Positions 15,971 to 25,645 are shown, numbered from the stretch's first letter. The stretch is DNA of 59,278 bases from Candidatus Altimarinota bacterium (GCA_018061065.1 JAGOUV010000008.1:1-59278), one strand, 5' to 3'. The notes: generated by a model from the letters alone, not told the origin. A program made the numbers and translations.

Positions 15971-16609
15971 TTATCCAACCACTGGTTCCAAAATTTTGAA
16001 CTCAGTCTGGTCTTGTGAAAGATTTGAAGGTGCAGCAATTTTCAAAACTTTTTCGTAAGATGGATTATGTATACCCATTTCTTTCAAAAATGCAGCAGCT
16101 TCTGTGTAATTAGTAGGAATAACCATGCGTGGATCAATCTGCTCAATAACTTCATGTGCTTTTCCTGCATTGAGTCCCACGTCTCCACCAACGGGTACAA
16201 ACAAAATATCTACATTACCAATAAGTTCTAACATCTCAGGAGTGAGCTTGTGTCCGACATTGCTTAAATGACAGATACGGAATCCATCAAAATTCATGCT
16301 CCAAAGAATCACAGGTAACGCCTCATCTTTTTTATCAGTATCTTTTTCTCTTGGACGATCGTACGCAGCAACACCCTGAACAATGACCGCACGAGCCTCA
16401 TACTCACCCGGCCAATCAAAAACAGTCGTCTGCTCCCCTGCTATATCAAGATTATGATTAAGTTCGCTATCAGCATTCGCCAAAATAACATCGGGAGAAA
16501 GCTTAGGCAGCTTCATACCCGCCATCTTCTCATTATAGGGGTCAATCACGACGGTCGCATTCTTGCCCTTGAGAGAAACACACGTTGATCCATGCCATGT
16601 AATATCCAT
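15971..16609 (-). CDS. Metallo-beta-lactamase-fold protein with degenerate metal motif
   Basis: A 212-residue protein of the UlaG-like MBL-fold group: start DITWHGSTCVSL, then VVIDPYN, FDWPGEYEA, HLSNVGHKL and FVPVGGDVGL. The usual metal-binding HxHxDH segment is replaced by NADSELNHN, so hydrolase activity is doubtful or relies on fewer ligands. TATAAT lies 8 nt before the ATG. It diverges from enolase. The substrate is unknown. Confidence 0.75.
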   Translation of the reverse strand: MDITWHGSTCVSLKGKNATVVIDPYNEKMAGMKLPKLSPDVILANADSELNHNLDIAGEQTTVFDWPGEYEARAVIVQGVAAYDRPREKDTDKKDEALPVILWSMNFDGFRICHLSNVGHKLTPEMLELIGNVDILFVPVGGDVGLNAGKAHEVIEQIDPRMVIPTNYTEAAAFLKEMGIHNPSYEKVLKIAAPSNLSQDQTEFKILEPVVG

Positions 16610-16649
16610 ACGGGCGCATTATAGAGGCGCAGGCAGTAATGATCAATAA

Positions 16650-17948
<1,299 letters not shown>

Positions 17949-17949
17949 A

Positions 17950-18375
17950 TTACTGCTCAATCTGAATCGTAATCCCGTGACTCAACGGCGTTTTGACCCG
18001 AATACTGGCTATGAAATCATTCCAATAGTCCCAGTTTGGGTTACTGCCTTGGCGAATTTTAACAATCAGGCCATCACTGGTGATCGCCACGCGATCAAGT
18101 CGATTACAAACCACATGTGTCGTACCGGCACCGGAATCAGTTTCACAATTTTCTGGAATGGTCATAGTAACTACCCCACCGGCGGTGATGGTTTTGCCAC
18201 TTGGCGGAGCAACAGGAGGGACGGGGTCAAGAGCAGGCGTTGGCTCAGGAGTAACCTGAACGGGCGGCAAAGCAGGAGGAAGTCTTTGCGCTGATTTATT
18301 AACAATTAGATAGGTTCCATAAATACAGGCACCTGCAACGACTACGATAGTAAGAATATATTCAATAGGTTTCAT
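17950..18375 (-). CDS. Membrane-anchored protein with Pro-rich linker, unknown function
   Basis: A 141-residue protein with one N-terminal membrane helix (YILTIVVVAGACIYGTYLIV), a proline-rich spacer at about residues 34-60, and a small beta-rich extracytoplasmic domain with two cysteines (ENCETDSG, VVCNRLD) that could form a disulfide. The start is chosen at ATG 18375, 6 nt after TATACT. No family is recognised. Confidence 0.7.
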   Translation of the reverse strand: MKPIEYILTIVVVAGACIYGTYLIVNKSAQRLPPALPPVQVTPEPTPALDPVPPVAPPSGKTITAGGVVTMTIPENCETDSGAGTTHVVCNRLDRVAITSDGLIVKIRQGSNPNWDYWNDFIASIRVKTPLSHGITIQIEQ

Positions 18376-18406
18376 GCCAAAAGTATACACTTCTCTCACC
18401 TCTCCG

Positions 18407-18910
18407 TTACAGTCTACGAACAAAATACAGCGGCAGCTGAAAACCAATTGCAAATACTAAACACATCATTGACCATAAAATAAATAACTCAAAATTCACA
18501 TAGCCGCTAAGTGCAGACTCGCCATAATTATGTGGATTAATGTAAACAGTGATCGCATCTCCTGGTATTAAACCTTTTGAAAAAGACTCTGCATGACTTT
18601 TTGTAAACAAAACCGTGTGAAACCAAGGCCCTTTATAAACAACGCCATTATAGGTGTAATGATAATGAAATGCGGTGAAGAAAATAGGAATAAATAGTGT
18701 TTTGGGCGAAAAATAAACAGGCATTGTTCGCACATCGTCATACGTTGCTTGGATGACCATCCACTGTTCATGCATACGCTGGTCTATTTGATAATTTGTA
18801 TAGGCCTTGTAACCAAAGCTGATTGCACCAAATAAGAAAAACAATGTCAAAATCCAACCCAGTATACGGGCCTTCAAAGGTTTCTGTATGTTTCTTCGCC
18901 ATACGAGCAT
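18407..18910 (-). CDS. DUF3592-like two-helix membrane protein
   Basis: The 167-residue protein has a membrane helix near residues 17-37 and another near 140-162, with a soluble beta-rich part between. Segments such as HYHYTYNGVVYKG and GDAITVYINPHN are typical of DUF3592 proteins. Their function is unknown. It lies 8 nt after the GDT1-like gene on the same strand. Confidence 0.7.
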   Translation of the reverse strand: MLVWRRNIQKPLKARILGWILTLFFLFGAISFGYKAYTNYQIDQRMHEQWMVIQATYDDVRTMPVYFSPKTLFIPIFFTAFHYHYTYNGVVYKGPWFHTVLFTKSHAESFSKGLIPGDAITVYINPHNYGESALSGYVNFELFILWSMMCLVFAIGFQLPLYFVRRL

Positions 18911-18918
18911 AGAAAATC

Positions 18919-19185
18919 TTACTTAGCAAAAAGCGTCCAGGTTCCCACCAATATAAAACCGATTCCTCCGACGAGCTTGAGCGTCTTTTCATTAAGATAA
19001 TGCGAAAGTGCACTGCCCACTAATACGGCGATCAACGTCGTTAAGACAAGCGCAAGCGCTGCACCAAAAAATACCATGACCTTGCTATGCTCTTTATTTG
19101 CAGCGAATAACAATGTAGCAATTTGTGTCTTATCCCCCAGCTCAGCAAGAAAAACGGTGATAAAAGCAGTAGTGAAAATATTCAT
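18919..19185 (-). CDS. Single-repeat GDT1/UPF0016 family cation transporter
   Basis: An 88-residue protein with three membrane helices and the signature ELGDKTQIAT. Full-length members contain two such repeats and export Mn2+ or Ca2+. This one has a single repeat and no partner copy next to it, so it would need to homodimerise. TATGCT lies 6 nt before the ATG. Confidence 0.8.
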   Translation of the reverse strand: MNIFTTAFITVFLAELGDKTQIATLLFAANKEHSKVMVFFGAALALVLTTLIAVLVGSALSHYLNEKTLKLVGGIGFILVGTWTLFAK

Positions 19186-19221
19186 ATGCCCAGCATAATG
19201 AAAGATATGACATCTTTAAAG

Positions 19222-19614
19222 TCATTTTGCCTTCCATTCGGTCGGTTGCATGAGTCCAAGACGGTTTCCCTCGGTGTCCTTTACTCCAGCGAACCATCCC
19301 ACTCCTGGAATTTCTGATTTTTCGCGGACGATCGTGCCACCTGCAGCCTTCACTGCATCAATGGCCTTATCTAAATTTTCTACTTCTGCAGTGCAGTCAT
19401 ATAAATAAAATTTTTCACTCGCCTCATCGCGTTTATACATTCCACCGTTAATACCTGGCGTTCCCTCTGGACCAGTAGTAATTCCCCAATAATCCATTCC
19501 TCCCTTCTCTTTCGTCATCATCTGATCAATTTTCCAGCCGAGTGCCTGTTCATAAAACTTTGTTGCACGATCAATATTATCCGCCTGAATTTCAAAGTGT
19601 ATGACACGTCCCAT
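19222..19614 (-). CDS. VOC (glyoxalase/bleomycin-resistance fold) family protein
   Basis: A 130-residue vicinal-oxygen-chelate protein with paired beta-alpha-beta modules: HFEIQADNIDRATKFYEQALGW, the WGITTGPEGTPGINGG segment, and IPGVGWFAGVKDTEGNRLGLMQP. These are often metal-dependent lyases or dioxygenases, but this subgroup (YdcJ/PhnB-like) has no fixed substrate. A TATAAT box lies about 40 nt before the ATG, so this gene seems to have a 5' leader. Confidence 0.85.
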   Translation of the reverse strand: MGRVIHFEIQADNIDRATKFYEQALGWKIDQMMTKEKGGMDYWGITTGPEGTPGINGGMYKRDEASEKFYLYDCTAEVENLDKAIDAVKAAGGTIVREKSEIPGVGWFAGVKDTEGNRLGLMQPTEWKAK

Positions 19615-19671
19615 ATTTAAAGTTGGTTAAAAAATAGAGCATGTTGTTCGCTCATTATACTCCTAAGGAAC

Positions 19672-20013
19672 CTAATTCGAGAAGTCGAGGATGACCTCCA
19701 GTGTACCCGTTCCTCCGCGATCAAAGCGGCCTTCATAGACGCGCATCACGCAAGGAAGATCTTTGAGATAAGCGTACAGAATAGGCTTTATCACGGGCAT
19801 GCCGTTTTTTGAGTGGAGGCCTTTTCCCGTAATAAAAAGAACTTTCGTCAGTCTGCGGTCGCGGCACTCATCCAAAAATTCATCCGCCATGCGTTTTATG
19901 TCGTGTGGCGTCAAAATTCCCTTATCGTGGAAATCAAACTCTTCCTGCGGCTTGCTCAAATTATCGTACTTATTAAGTTTTTTCTGCCGCGGTTCTTTTT
20001 TCATCTTGCTCAT
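19672..20013 (-). CDS. Small Smr-domain protein
   Basis: The 113-residue product is mostly one Smr (MutS2 C-terminal) domain: DFHDKGILTPHDIKRM, the ITGKGLHSKNG loop and GGTGTLEVIL at the end. Smr domains are nucleic-acid endonucleases; MutS2-type ones act in ribosome rescue. The usual first-motif LDLHG is altered to FDFHDKG. A Lys-rich N-terminal tail could bind nucleic acid. Confidence 0.8.
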   Translation of the reverse strand: MSKMKKEPRQKKLNKYDNLSKPQEEFDFHDKGILTPHDIKRMADEFLDECRDRRLTKVLFITGKGLHSKNGMPVIKPILYAYLKDLPCVMRVYEGRFDRGGTGTLEVILDFSN

Positions 20014-20035
20014 ATAAAATAAAAATTGAAGTTCA

Positions 20036-20371
20036 TCAAAAAATCTTGTTTAGTATCAGCAAAATACCCCAGAAAATACCAAACACGAGAACCATACGCT
20101 TTACTACAATAGTATGCGCGGGATTCTCTTTAAAAAACTTTCTATAATAGGGAATGACCTGCCATTTGTTATAAGGACTCAAAGGCGGCTCCTCCACTTC
20201 CTTATCGATAATTACTAATGCATTTCTCTCAATATCCTCGGCCTTGTACTTTCCATTTAATTTTTGAAAAATTAATGTATATACAAAATCGCGCGAATAA
20301 CGACTATGCGTACGTTGAATATATGTAATCTCCTTTTGGATTTCTGCATCTAAACTTCCTGGATGATCCAT
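20036..20371 (-). CDS. Unknown small protein with C-terminal membrane helix
   Basis: A 111-residue protein. The soluble N-terminal part includes a helix-rich EIQKEITYIQRTHSRYSR segment, and a single membrane helix (MVLVFGIFWGILLILNKIF) ends the chain. It starts 8 nt after the 27-residue basic gene and is followed by the Smr gene 22 nt on, so the three probably form one operon. No family is recognised. Confidence 0.65.
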   Translation of the reverse strand: MDHPGSLDAEIQKEITYIQRTHSRYSRDFVYTLIFQKLNGKYKAEDIERNALVIIDKEVEEPPLSPYNKWQVIPYYRKFFKENPAHTIVVKRMVLVFGIFWGILLILNKIF

Positions 20372-20379
20372 AGAAGAGG

Positions 20380-20463
20380 TTACGCATTAGGTTGACCCCC
20401 CTTCTTCTTATCCTTCTTGGGTTTCTTGGTCTCTTTGCGGTGACTGTTGTTTCCTTTAGCCAT
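20380..20463 (-). CDS. 27-residue Lys-rich micro-protein
   Basis: The minus-strand frame begins MAKGNNSHRKETKKPKKDKK and ends GGQPNA before TAA. TATGCT lies 8 nt upstream, and the next gene begins 8 nt downstream. Short proteins starting MAKGNN and rich in KKPKKDKK occur in many bacteria without known function; this is recalled and was not checked by search. It is a plausible nucleic-acid-binding peptide. Confidence 0.7.
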   Translation of the reverse strand: MAKGNNSHRKETKKPKKDKKKGGQPNA

Positions 20464-20516
20464 AGGTCTTTAGCATACACCAAACTAATTGCACTAAGTA
20501 GGTGTATTATGTGCGC
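20464..20516. promoter_or_regulatory. Divergent promoters for the micro-protein operon and the second CDF gene
   Basis: The minus-strand box TATGCT (20472-20477) is 8 nt from its ATG, and the plus-strand box TATTAT (20505-20510) is 6 nt from its ATG. The whole spacer is 53 bp. Confidence 0.65.
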
Positions 20517-21446
20517 ATGGAAAATGAACATCCCCACGGTGCGCTCGATCCTTCTCTATATACCTCTCAACAAGGTTTGCGGGCGGTTATTGCATCTTCG
20601 ATCATCCTATTTATTGGATCAATTTTGCAGCTTATCGTCGTATTAATTTCCGGAAGTGTCTCATTATTATCTGACACCGTTCATAATTTTAGCGATGCAG
20701 CCACCGCTATTCCTCTAAGTATTGCGTTCCTCATCGGAAGAAAAAAACCAAGCGAACGATTTAACTATGGATATGGAAAAATAGAAGATCACGCAAGCGT
20801 CGTTATTCTACTTTTCATGATCGCAAGTGCCATTTATGTGGCTTACGTTTCAATTGTGCGTTTGTATAATCCCGTTCCCGTAACTCACTTATGGATTGTC
20901 ATTATTGCAGCAATAGTTGGCTTCATTATCAATGAAGGCGCGGCAATCTGGCGTATAAAGGTAGGAAAACGTATTCACAGCGAGGCGCTCATCACTGATG
21001 GCAAACATGCGCGGATGGATGGTTTTACGAGCCTTGCAGTGTTGGTAGGTGCTATTGGAACGTATTGGGGATACCCGATCACCGATTCAATAGTGGGCCT
21101 ATTAATCGCGGTTGTTATTTTTCATACCGTGTGGGAGTCGGGCAAAGAAGTATATACACGCATGCTCGATGGAGTTAACCCAGAAATAATTCATCAAATA
21201 AAAGATGTTATAAAAATGATTCCAGAAATCGAAGATATATCAGAGACGCGTGCGCGCTGGGTCGGACATAAGTTGCTTGCAGAGATAAATATTGCCGTTA
21301 ATCCACATTTAACCGTTGAAAAAGGCCATGCAATAGCACTCAAAGTAAATCACGAGCTCAAGAAACAACTCAGCTTTATATCGATGGTAGTTGTGCATGT
21401 TGACCCGTTACATACCTCGGGAGAGAAACATCATCACTTGTCTTGA
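20517..21446 (+). CDS. CDF-family cation efflux transporter
   Basis: The 309-residue protein has six membrane helices and a C-terminal cytoplasmic domain. Both metal motifs are canonical: SDTVHNFSD (HxxxD) in helix 2 and DGKHARMDGFTSL (HxxxD) in helix 5, suggesting Zn2+ transport. The His-rich tail ends KHHHL. The start is ATG 20517, 6 nt after TATTAT; a GTG further upstream overlaps that box. The 3' end overlaps the opposing deaminase by 13 nt. Confidence 0.9.
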   Translation: MENEHPHGALDPSLYTSQQGLRAVIASSIILFIGSILQLIVVLISGSVSLLSDTVHNFSDAATAIPLSIAFLIGRKKPSERFNYGYGKIEDHASVVILLFMIASAIYVAYVSIVRLYNPVPVTHLWIVIIAAIVGFIINEGAAIWRIKVGKRIHSEALITDGKHARMDGFTSLAVLVGAIGTYWGYPITDSIVGLLIAVVIFHTVWESGKEVYTRMLDGVNPEIIHQIKDVIKMIPEIEDISETRARWVGHKLLAEINIAVNPHLTVEKGHAIALKVNHELKKQLSFISMVVVHVDPLHTSGEKHHHLS

Positions 21447-22732
21447 AGTCCTGCCTGCTGACCTTTTATATAGACATTCGTGATAACTGCATCATTTCCG
21501 CGATAGAGTAGTTTTGAAACTATCTCCTCGGGTTTTTGATACAAACTCGCCTCGCCCATCGGATCGATTTTTTTGTAATCTATTAGTAAGAAATCCGCCT
21601 TTTTCCCTTTTTCCAAACTGCCGATTTCATGTTCCATAGATAGTACATGTGCGCCGCCTAATGTGGCCAGATAAAAAGCCTCTGCCAACGTCATCGGTGA
21701 TCCACTTTTTCCTTCTGACGATACATACAATGATTTTGAATTCTCAATTGCTTCTTTCATCTCGTTAAACATCGACACACTATATCCACCGGCGACATCT
21801 GTTCCCAGGCTCATCTCCAGCTGGGCATTCTCATATTTTCTAAACGGCATCATTCCACTCATTAAAAATCTATTCGAGGTAGGACAATGCGCAAGTTTTG
21901 TTCCTGTTTTTTGTAGTAACGCAATTTCAGAATCATCCAAATAAACACCGTGAGCCATAATTGTTTTTGGTCCTAGTAAGCCCGCCTGGTAGTACACATC
22001 CGTGTAATTTTTATATGTAGGAAATAGTTTTTTGGTGAGCTCAATTTCTCCGCGATTTTCAGAAAGATGCGTTTGAATATAGACATTTTTTGATTTCGCT
22101 ATTTTTCCAATCTCAGTCATGAGATCAAAGGAACACGAGATAGCGAACCGCGGAGTCAGCGCATAAAAAAGACGATCATTATAACCATGCCATTTTTCAA
22201 TTAATTCTAACGATTCCGCTAGAGATGTCTCCGTCTTTTCCGTGAGAAATTCCGGGCTATTTTGATTCATCATTACCTTGCCAATCACCGCTCGAATACC
22301 AGATTTTTTCGCGTATTCAAAAGCAATATCCGTCGCCGTTTTATGTATTGTGGCATAGGTTAACGTCGTCGTTGTGCCATTTTTCAATAGATCTCTAAAA
22401 AACACCTCGGCTGATGAAGCCGCAACTTCTGTATCTTCAAACATTTTTTCTCTTGGAAATGTGTAATGCTCCAGCCACGGCAGCAATTCGTTTTCTCCGA
22501 TACCCACAAATGCATATTGAGGAAGATGGTTGTGCGTATCGATAAATCCGGGACACATAAGATAATCGGAATAGTCAAAAAATGGATAGTCCTTATATTT
22601 TCCCCTTGGATCGTCCTTTGTTACTTCTTCAATAATTCCCTCTTTCGATACGACCATAAATCCTGGATCGTAGATATCGAGCGTGGTTTTGTTTTTTGAA
22701 GAAATTATGAGCGCTTTGTAAATTGCTTCCAT
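21434..22732 (-). CDS. guaD: Guanine deaminase
   Basis: A 432-residue amidohydrolase that would turn guanine into xanthine. The metal motif is in PGFIDTHNHLPQ, followed by the guanine-deaminase segment LLPWLEHYTFPREKMF and LLKNGTTTTLTYAT. The remaining ligands lie in THLSENRGE, AHGVYLDDSE and GTDVAGGYSVSM. Its promoter overlaps that of the adenine deaminase gene in a 39-bp divergent spacer, so the two purine-salvage enzymes are probably co-expressed. Confidence 0.9.
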   Translation of the reverse strand: MEAIYKALIISSKNKTTLDIYDPGFMVVSKEGIIEEVTKDDPRGKYKDYPFFDYSDYLMCPGFIDTHNHLPQYAFVGIGENELLPWLEHYTFPREKMFEDTEVAASSAEVFFRDLLKNGTTTTLTYATIHKTATDIAFEYAKKSGIRAVIGKVMMNQNSPEFLTEKTETSLAESLELIEKWHGYNDRLFYALTPRFAISCSFDLMTEIGKIAKSKNVYIQTHLSENRGEIELTKKLFPTYKNYTDVYYQAGLLGPKTIMAHGVYLDDSEIALLQKTGTKLAHCPTSNRFLMSGMMPFRKYENAQLEMSLGTDVAGGYSVSMFNEMKEAIENSKSLYVSSEGKSGSPMTLAEAFYLATLGGAHVLSMEHEIGSLEKGKKADFLLIDYKKIDPMGEASLYQKPEEIVSKLLYRGNDAVITNVYIKGQQAGLQDK

Positions 22733-22771
22733 GCGGATAGTTTACGGCACCTTTGATACAATGGAAACATT
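22733..22771. promoter_or_regulatory. Divergent promoter between guanine and adenine deaminase genes
   Basis: The 39-bp spacer holds TAAACT (minus strand, 22739-22744, 6 nt from the guaD ATG) and TACAAT (plus strand, 22757-22762, 9 nt from the next ATG). There is no room for untranslated leaders. Confidence 0.65.
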
Positions 22772-23809
22772 ATGACTACGACATCACTCAATGATTTTAT
22801 TCAAAAAATTCCTAAAGCCGAATTGCATCTGCATATTGAAGGTACGCTTGAGCCGGAATTGATGCTTTCACTTGCTCAAAGAAACAATATTAGACTTCCT
22901 TTTGCCTCAGTGGATGAGCTTAAAAAAGCTTACAGCTTCAGCAATTTGCAGGATTTTTTAGATATTTATTATCAGGGAGCAGCGGTGCTGCAAACGGAAG
23001 AGGATTTTTATGATTTAACTTTTTCCTATCTCAAAAAAGCTCATTCACAAGGTGTGGTACATACTGAACTATTCTTCGATCCTCAGACTCATACCGACCG
23101 AGGCATTCCTTTTAAAACAGTGATTGACGGCATCATGCGTGCTTGTGAACAGGCAGCTACGGAGTTTGGCATTTCAACAAAACGTATTCTTTGTTTTCTT
23201 CGGCATTTAGATGAGGAAAGTGCCATGAAAACCCTTGAGCAAGCACTACCGTACAAAGACAGTATTATCGCGGTAGGATTGGATTCTTCTGAAGTGAATA
23301 ATCCCCCTTCAAAGTTTGAACGTGTTTTTAAAAAAGCTCGCGAAGCAGGTTTTCTGGTAACTGCTCATGCGGGTGAAGAGGGTCCGCCGTCATACGTTTG
23401 GGAAGCGCTTAATCTATTACGTGCTGCTCGCATTGATCATGGGAATAATGCTCTGCAGGATGAATCATTGGTTAAAGAATTGGTTCAAAAACGCATTCCG
23501 TTAACCGTTTGTCCGCTCTCTAATCTCAAATTAAAAGTAGTTAAAGACTTACATGAGCACCCACTTAAAAAAATGATGGAGGCTGGCTTGCTCGTGAGCA
23601 TTAATTCAGATGATCCGGCATATTTTGGTGGCTATATTGCCGATAATTATCAAGCAATCACCGAGGCGTTGAACTTATCCAAAGAAGAAATTATCCAATT
23701 AGCAAAAAACTCTTTCCAATCAAGTTTCCTCACTGCAGATGAAAAGCGAGAAATGATTACGAAAATCGAGGATTGTATCCATGGTGGTATACTTCTAACG
23801 CATACTTAA
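22772..23809 (+). CDS. Adenine deaminase (adenosine-deaminase fold)
   Basis: This 345-residue protein belongs to the ADA superfamily. Motifs are AELHLHIEGTLEPE (metal), TELFFDPQTHTDRG, HAGEEGPPSYVWEAL (catalytic Glu), RIDHG, and NSDDPAYFGGY near the end. The HAGEEGPPSY and DDPAYFGGY forms are those of the bacterial/fungal adenine deaminases (Aah1-like) rather than adenosine deaminases. The product hypoxanthine would feed purine salvage together with the neighbouring guanine deaminase. Confidence 0.88.
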   Translation: MTTTSLNDFIQKIPKAELHLHIEGTLEPELMLSLAQRNNIRLPFASVDELKKAYSFSNLQDFLDIYYQGAAVLQTEEDFYDLTFSYLKKAHSQGVVHTELFFDPQTHTDRGIPFKTVIDGIMRACEQAATEFGISTKRILCFLRHLDEESAMKTLEQALPYKDSIIAVGLDSSEVNNPPSKFERVFKKAREAGFLVTAHAGEEGPPSYVWEALNLLRAARIDHGNNALQDESLVKELVQKRIPLTVCPLSNLKLKVVKDLHEHPLKKMMEAGLLVSINSDDPAYFGGYIADNYQAITEALNLSKEEIIQLAKNSFQSSFLTADEKREMITKIEDCIHGGILLTHT

Positions 23810-23821
23810 TCATTTTCTTTT

Positions 23822-24229
23822 ATGAAAAAACGTTTCGGCATTTGGATTGATAACAAACAGGCATACATCTTCAGCGCCGACGATACGAAAGTAACTTCTA
23901 TGGAGATACTCGCTTCCGAGGTAGAGCCACATCATCACGGTGGTATTAATAGCAGTGAACACGCGACGCTCTCAAACCAGACTTCGCACGACGAACGACG
24001 GAATAACCAGATTCAGCAGTATGTGAAAAAAGTTATAGCAAAAATTCATGACGCAGATGAGATTTTGATCTTTGGACCGACAACGGCAAAAATTGCTCTC
24101 AAAAAAGAAATTGAAGAGAATAAATCGATGAGGAAAGCCCTCGTGACCGTAACGGTCGCCGATACGATGACGGAAAATCAGATGCGCCAAAGCGTACAGG
24201 ACTTCTTCGGATTGGCACACGGGGCGTGA
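23822..24229 (+). CDS. eRF1-domain-like small protein (baeRF-related), unknown role
   Basis: The 135-residue protein begins KRFGIWIDNKQAYIFSADD, followed by a His-rich linker (EPHHHGG) and a C-terminal half with KKVIAKIHDADEILIFGPTTAK. This resembles the eRF1-clan proteins with a WIDHREA-type N-terminus that are sometimes labelled translational machinery proteins. It follows the adenine deaminase by 12 nt. Function is unknown. Confidence 0.55.
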   Translation: MKKRFGIWIDNKQAYIFSADDTKVTSMEILASEVEPHHHGGINSSEHATLSNQTSHDERRNNQIQQYVKKVIAKIHDADEILIFGPTTAKIALKKEIEENKSMRKALVTVTVADTMTENQMRQSVQDFFGLAHGA

Positions 24230-24385
24230 TTTTCTGCTTGGAGCTCCTTATGGAGCGAAGTGCGAAACGGGATCGTGCACGGTGCTATATCTTTTCCACT
24301 ACAGAACAAGGTTAGTGCAACTGGTTGAGTTACACTACTCATTGAGCACCTTCAATTTTGAACATATTTATGAGATAATAAGCGG
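24230..24385. other. Intergenic stretch, no clear feature
   Basis: It contains a short GCTCC/GGAGC inverted repeat (around 24243-24258) of possible terminator type, but without a T run. GATAAT lies 6 nt before the next ATG. No reading frame or RNA is recognised. Confidence 0.4.
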
Positions 24386-25327
24386 ATGGATACTTCTCGA
24401 GATGACGATGAAATTCCCCAATTGGCTGCCAACATAGAAACCATCCAAAATCTGGAGGGACTAGATACGTTGGCAAAAATTGAACTGATATTTATTTTAC
24501 TTGGAGAGAAAATGGCCACGGAATTTTTTGTTCCAGTTGATGAGGCAGAACCACGGAAAGCAGAGGCTATACAAAATATGCTCATAGGAATGGGCTTGGA
24601 GTGTGATGCTCCTGAATTACAAGGAGATCCAGAACATGGCTATCATGCTGAACTACTAAGAGTTGCAGGAAATGTTGATGATCTGAATAAACTTTTAACT
24701 ACAAAAGATAAAAGAAAGTTTGGGGAGTTATATGGTTTCCCCTCTACAGCTATTGATGCTTTTGTGAGAGCAGAAAATGGTGAACCCGTTCGTCTTTTAG
24801 CTTTAGAAGATTTACCATCAGAAATTCAAAATGCAGAATATGCAGGTTTTGCCCGATTTTGTTTCTCGGAAAATTGGCAACAGGAATTGGAAGTTCCTAA
24901 ACGATGGAATGCAATCCTAAAAAAGTATGCACCTGCATTACACGAAAAGTTTGTACGGGAATGTGAAAGCAGTAGAGAAAGACGTCGATCAGAATTAAGA
25001 GAAATAGAAGAATCTGTTGAGGGCAATATGCACCAGTCGCCAACTACATATACCTTGGTAAATGTAGAAAGCCGCTGGGGTCAGGCATTGCCGAACAGTA
25101 AAATACGATGGTTAGATAGCGGTAATGAAGAAGTCATAGATTGGGGATCTTACGAATTGGGAAAAAAGTGGAAGCCTGAAATGACGCGCATTACGATGCT
25201 CGCACAAGTCGTACATAATTTTACTAACTTTGAACTCTCACACATTCAAGCGGATGATGGCGATGAATTGAAAGGGAACGTGAAGCTTTTTGGCGAATAT
25301 ATGAAAACTAGTTCTAACTCCCGTTAG
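24386..25327 (+). CDS. Unknown soluble acidic protein
   Basis: The 313-residue protein has an acidic N-terminus (MDTSRDDDEIPQ), mixed alpha/beta prediction, a charged helix around residues 190-215 (RECESSRERRRSELREIEES), and no signal or membrane segment. No motif points to an enzyme class. It is a stand-alone gene ahead of tRNA-Gly. Several other long proteins of this kind in the window (32006, 35681, 40040, 50401) are also unrecognised and may be lineage-specific. Confidence 0.65.
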   Translation: MDTSRDDDEIPQLAANIETIQNLEGLDTLAKIELIFILLGEKMATEFFVPVDEAEPRKAEAIQNMLIGMGLECDAPELQGDPEHGYHAELLRVAGNVDDLNKLLTTKDKRKFGELYGFPSTAIDAFVRAENGEPVRLLALEDLPSEIQNAEYAGFARFCFSENWQQELEVPKRWNAILKKYAPALHEKFVRECESSRERRRSELREIEESVEGNMHQSPTTYTLVNVESRWGQALPNSKIRWLDSGNEEVIDWGSYELGKKWKPEMTRITMLAQVVHNFTNFELSHIQADDGDELKGNVKLFGEYMKTSSNSR

Positions 25328-25358
25328 GGGTGGTAGATTTTTAACCTGTTAAATTCCT

Positions 25359-25433
25359 TGGAGCGGGTAACGGGAGTCGAACCCGTGTCTTAACCTTGGG
25401 AAGGTCACATAATAGCCGTTATACGATACCCGC
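25359..25433 (-). tRNA. tRNA-Gly (anticodon CCC)
   Basis: The minus strand gives acceptor GCGGGTA/TACCCGC, anticodon loop TTCCCAA with anticodon CCC, T arm CGGGTTCGACTCCCG, and an encoded CCA (25359-25361). It reads GGG. A second glycine tRNA (TCC) lies at 38447. Confidence 0.93.
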
Positions 25434-25480
25434 TTATGTTTTATGAGAGCGTGAGTACCCTTTAGGGTACGATACCCGCT
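25422..25480. repeat. 13-bp direct repeat of the tRNA-Gly 5' end
   Basis: TACGATACCCGCT occurs at 25422-25434, covering the first bases of the tRNA, and again at 25468-25480. A GTACCC/GGGTAC hairpin lies just before the second copy. It could be a duplicated tRNA end left by an excised element, or part of the tRNA promoter. Confidence 0.5.
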
Positions 25481-25527
25481 AATTATTTTGCGCGCAAAAA
25501 ACACTGCTAGTGTAGCATAGCAATTTC

Positions 25528-25640
25528 AACGAGCGCACGGCTGCCGCTAAGGCGGCATGGCGGATTCATAAGAAATGAGCCACGAGCGCGTAGGCGAGGT
25601 GCAGGAGGCCGCAATTAGGCCGACTAAACCGAGCCGAAGC
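25528..25640. repeat. GC-rich dispersed repeat, copy 2
   Basis: It shares the 33-bp core GCACGGCTGCCGCTAAGGCG and following bases (25535-25567) with copy 1 at 15718-15750, including the TGCCGC/GCGGCA hairpin. Patchy identity continues to the TTATAAA end. It lies about 100 bp on the 5' side of tRNA-Gly (minus strand), so each copy is near a tRNA gene but on different sides. Confidence 0.75.
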
Positions 25641-25645
25641 TTATA

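Noticed and set aside
25359-25640. Integrated mobile element at tRNA-Gly
   Set aside because: Only a 13-bp duplication and a GC-rich repeat are present; no integrase or phage gene lies between or beside them.
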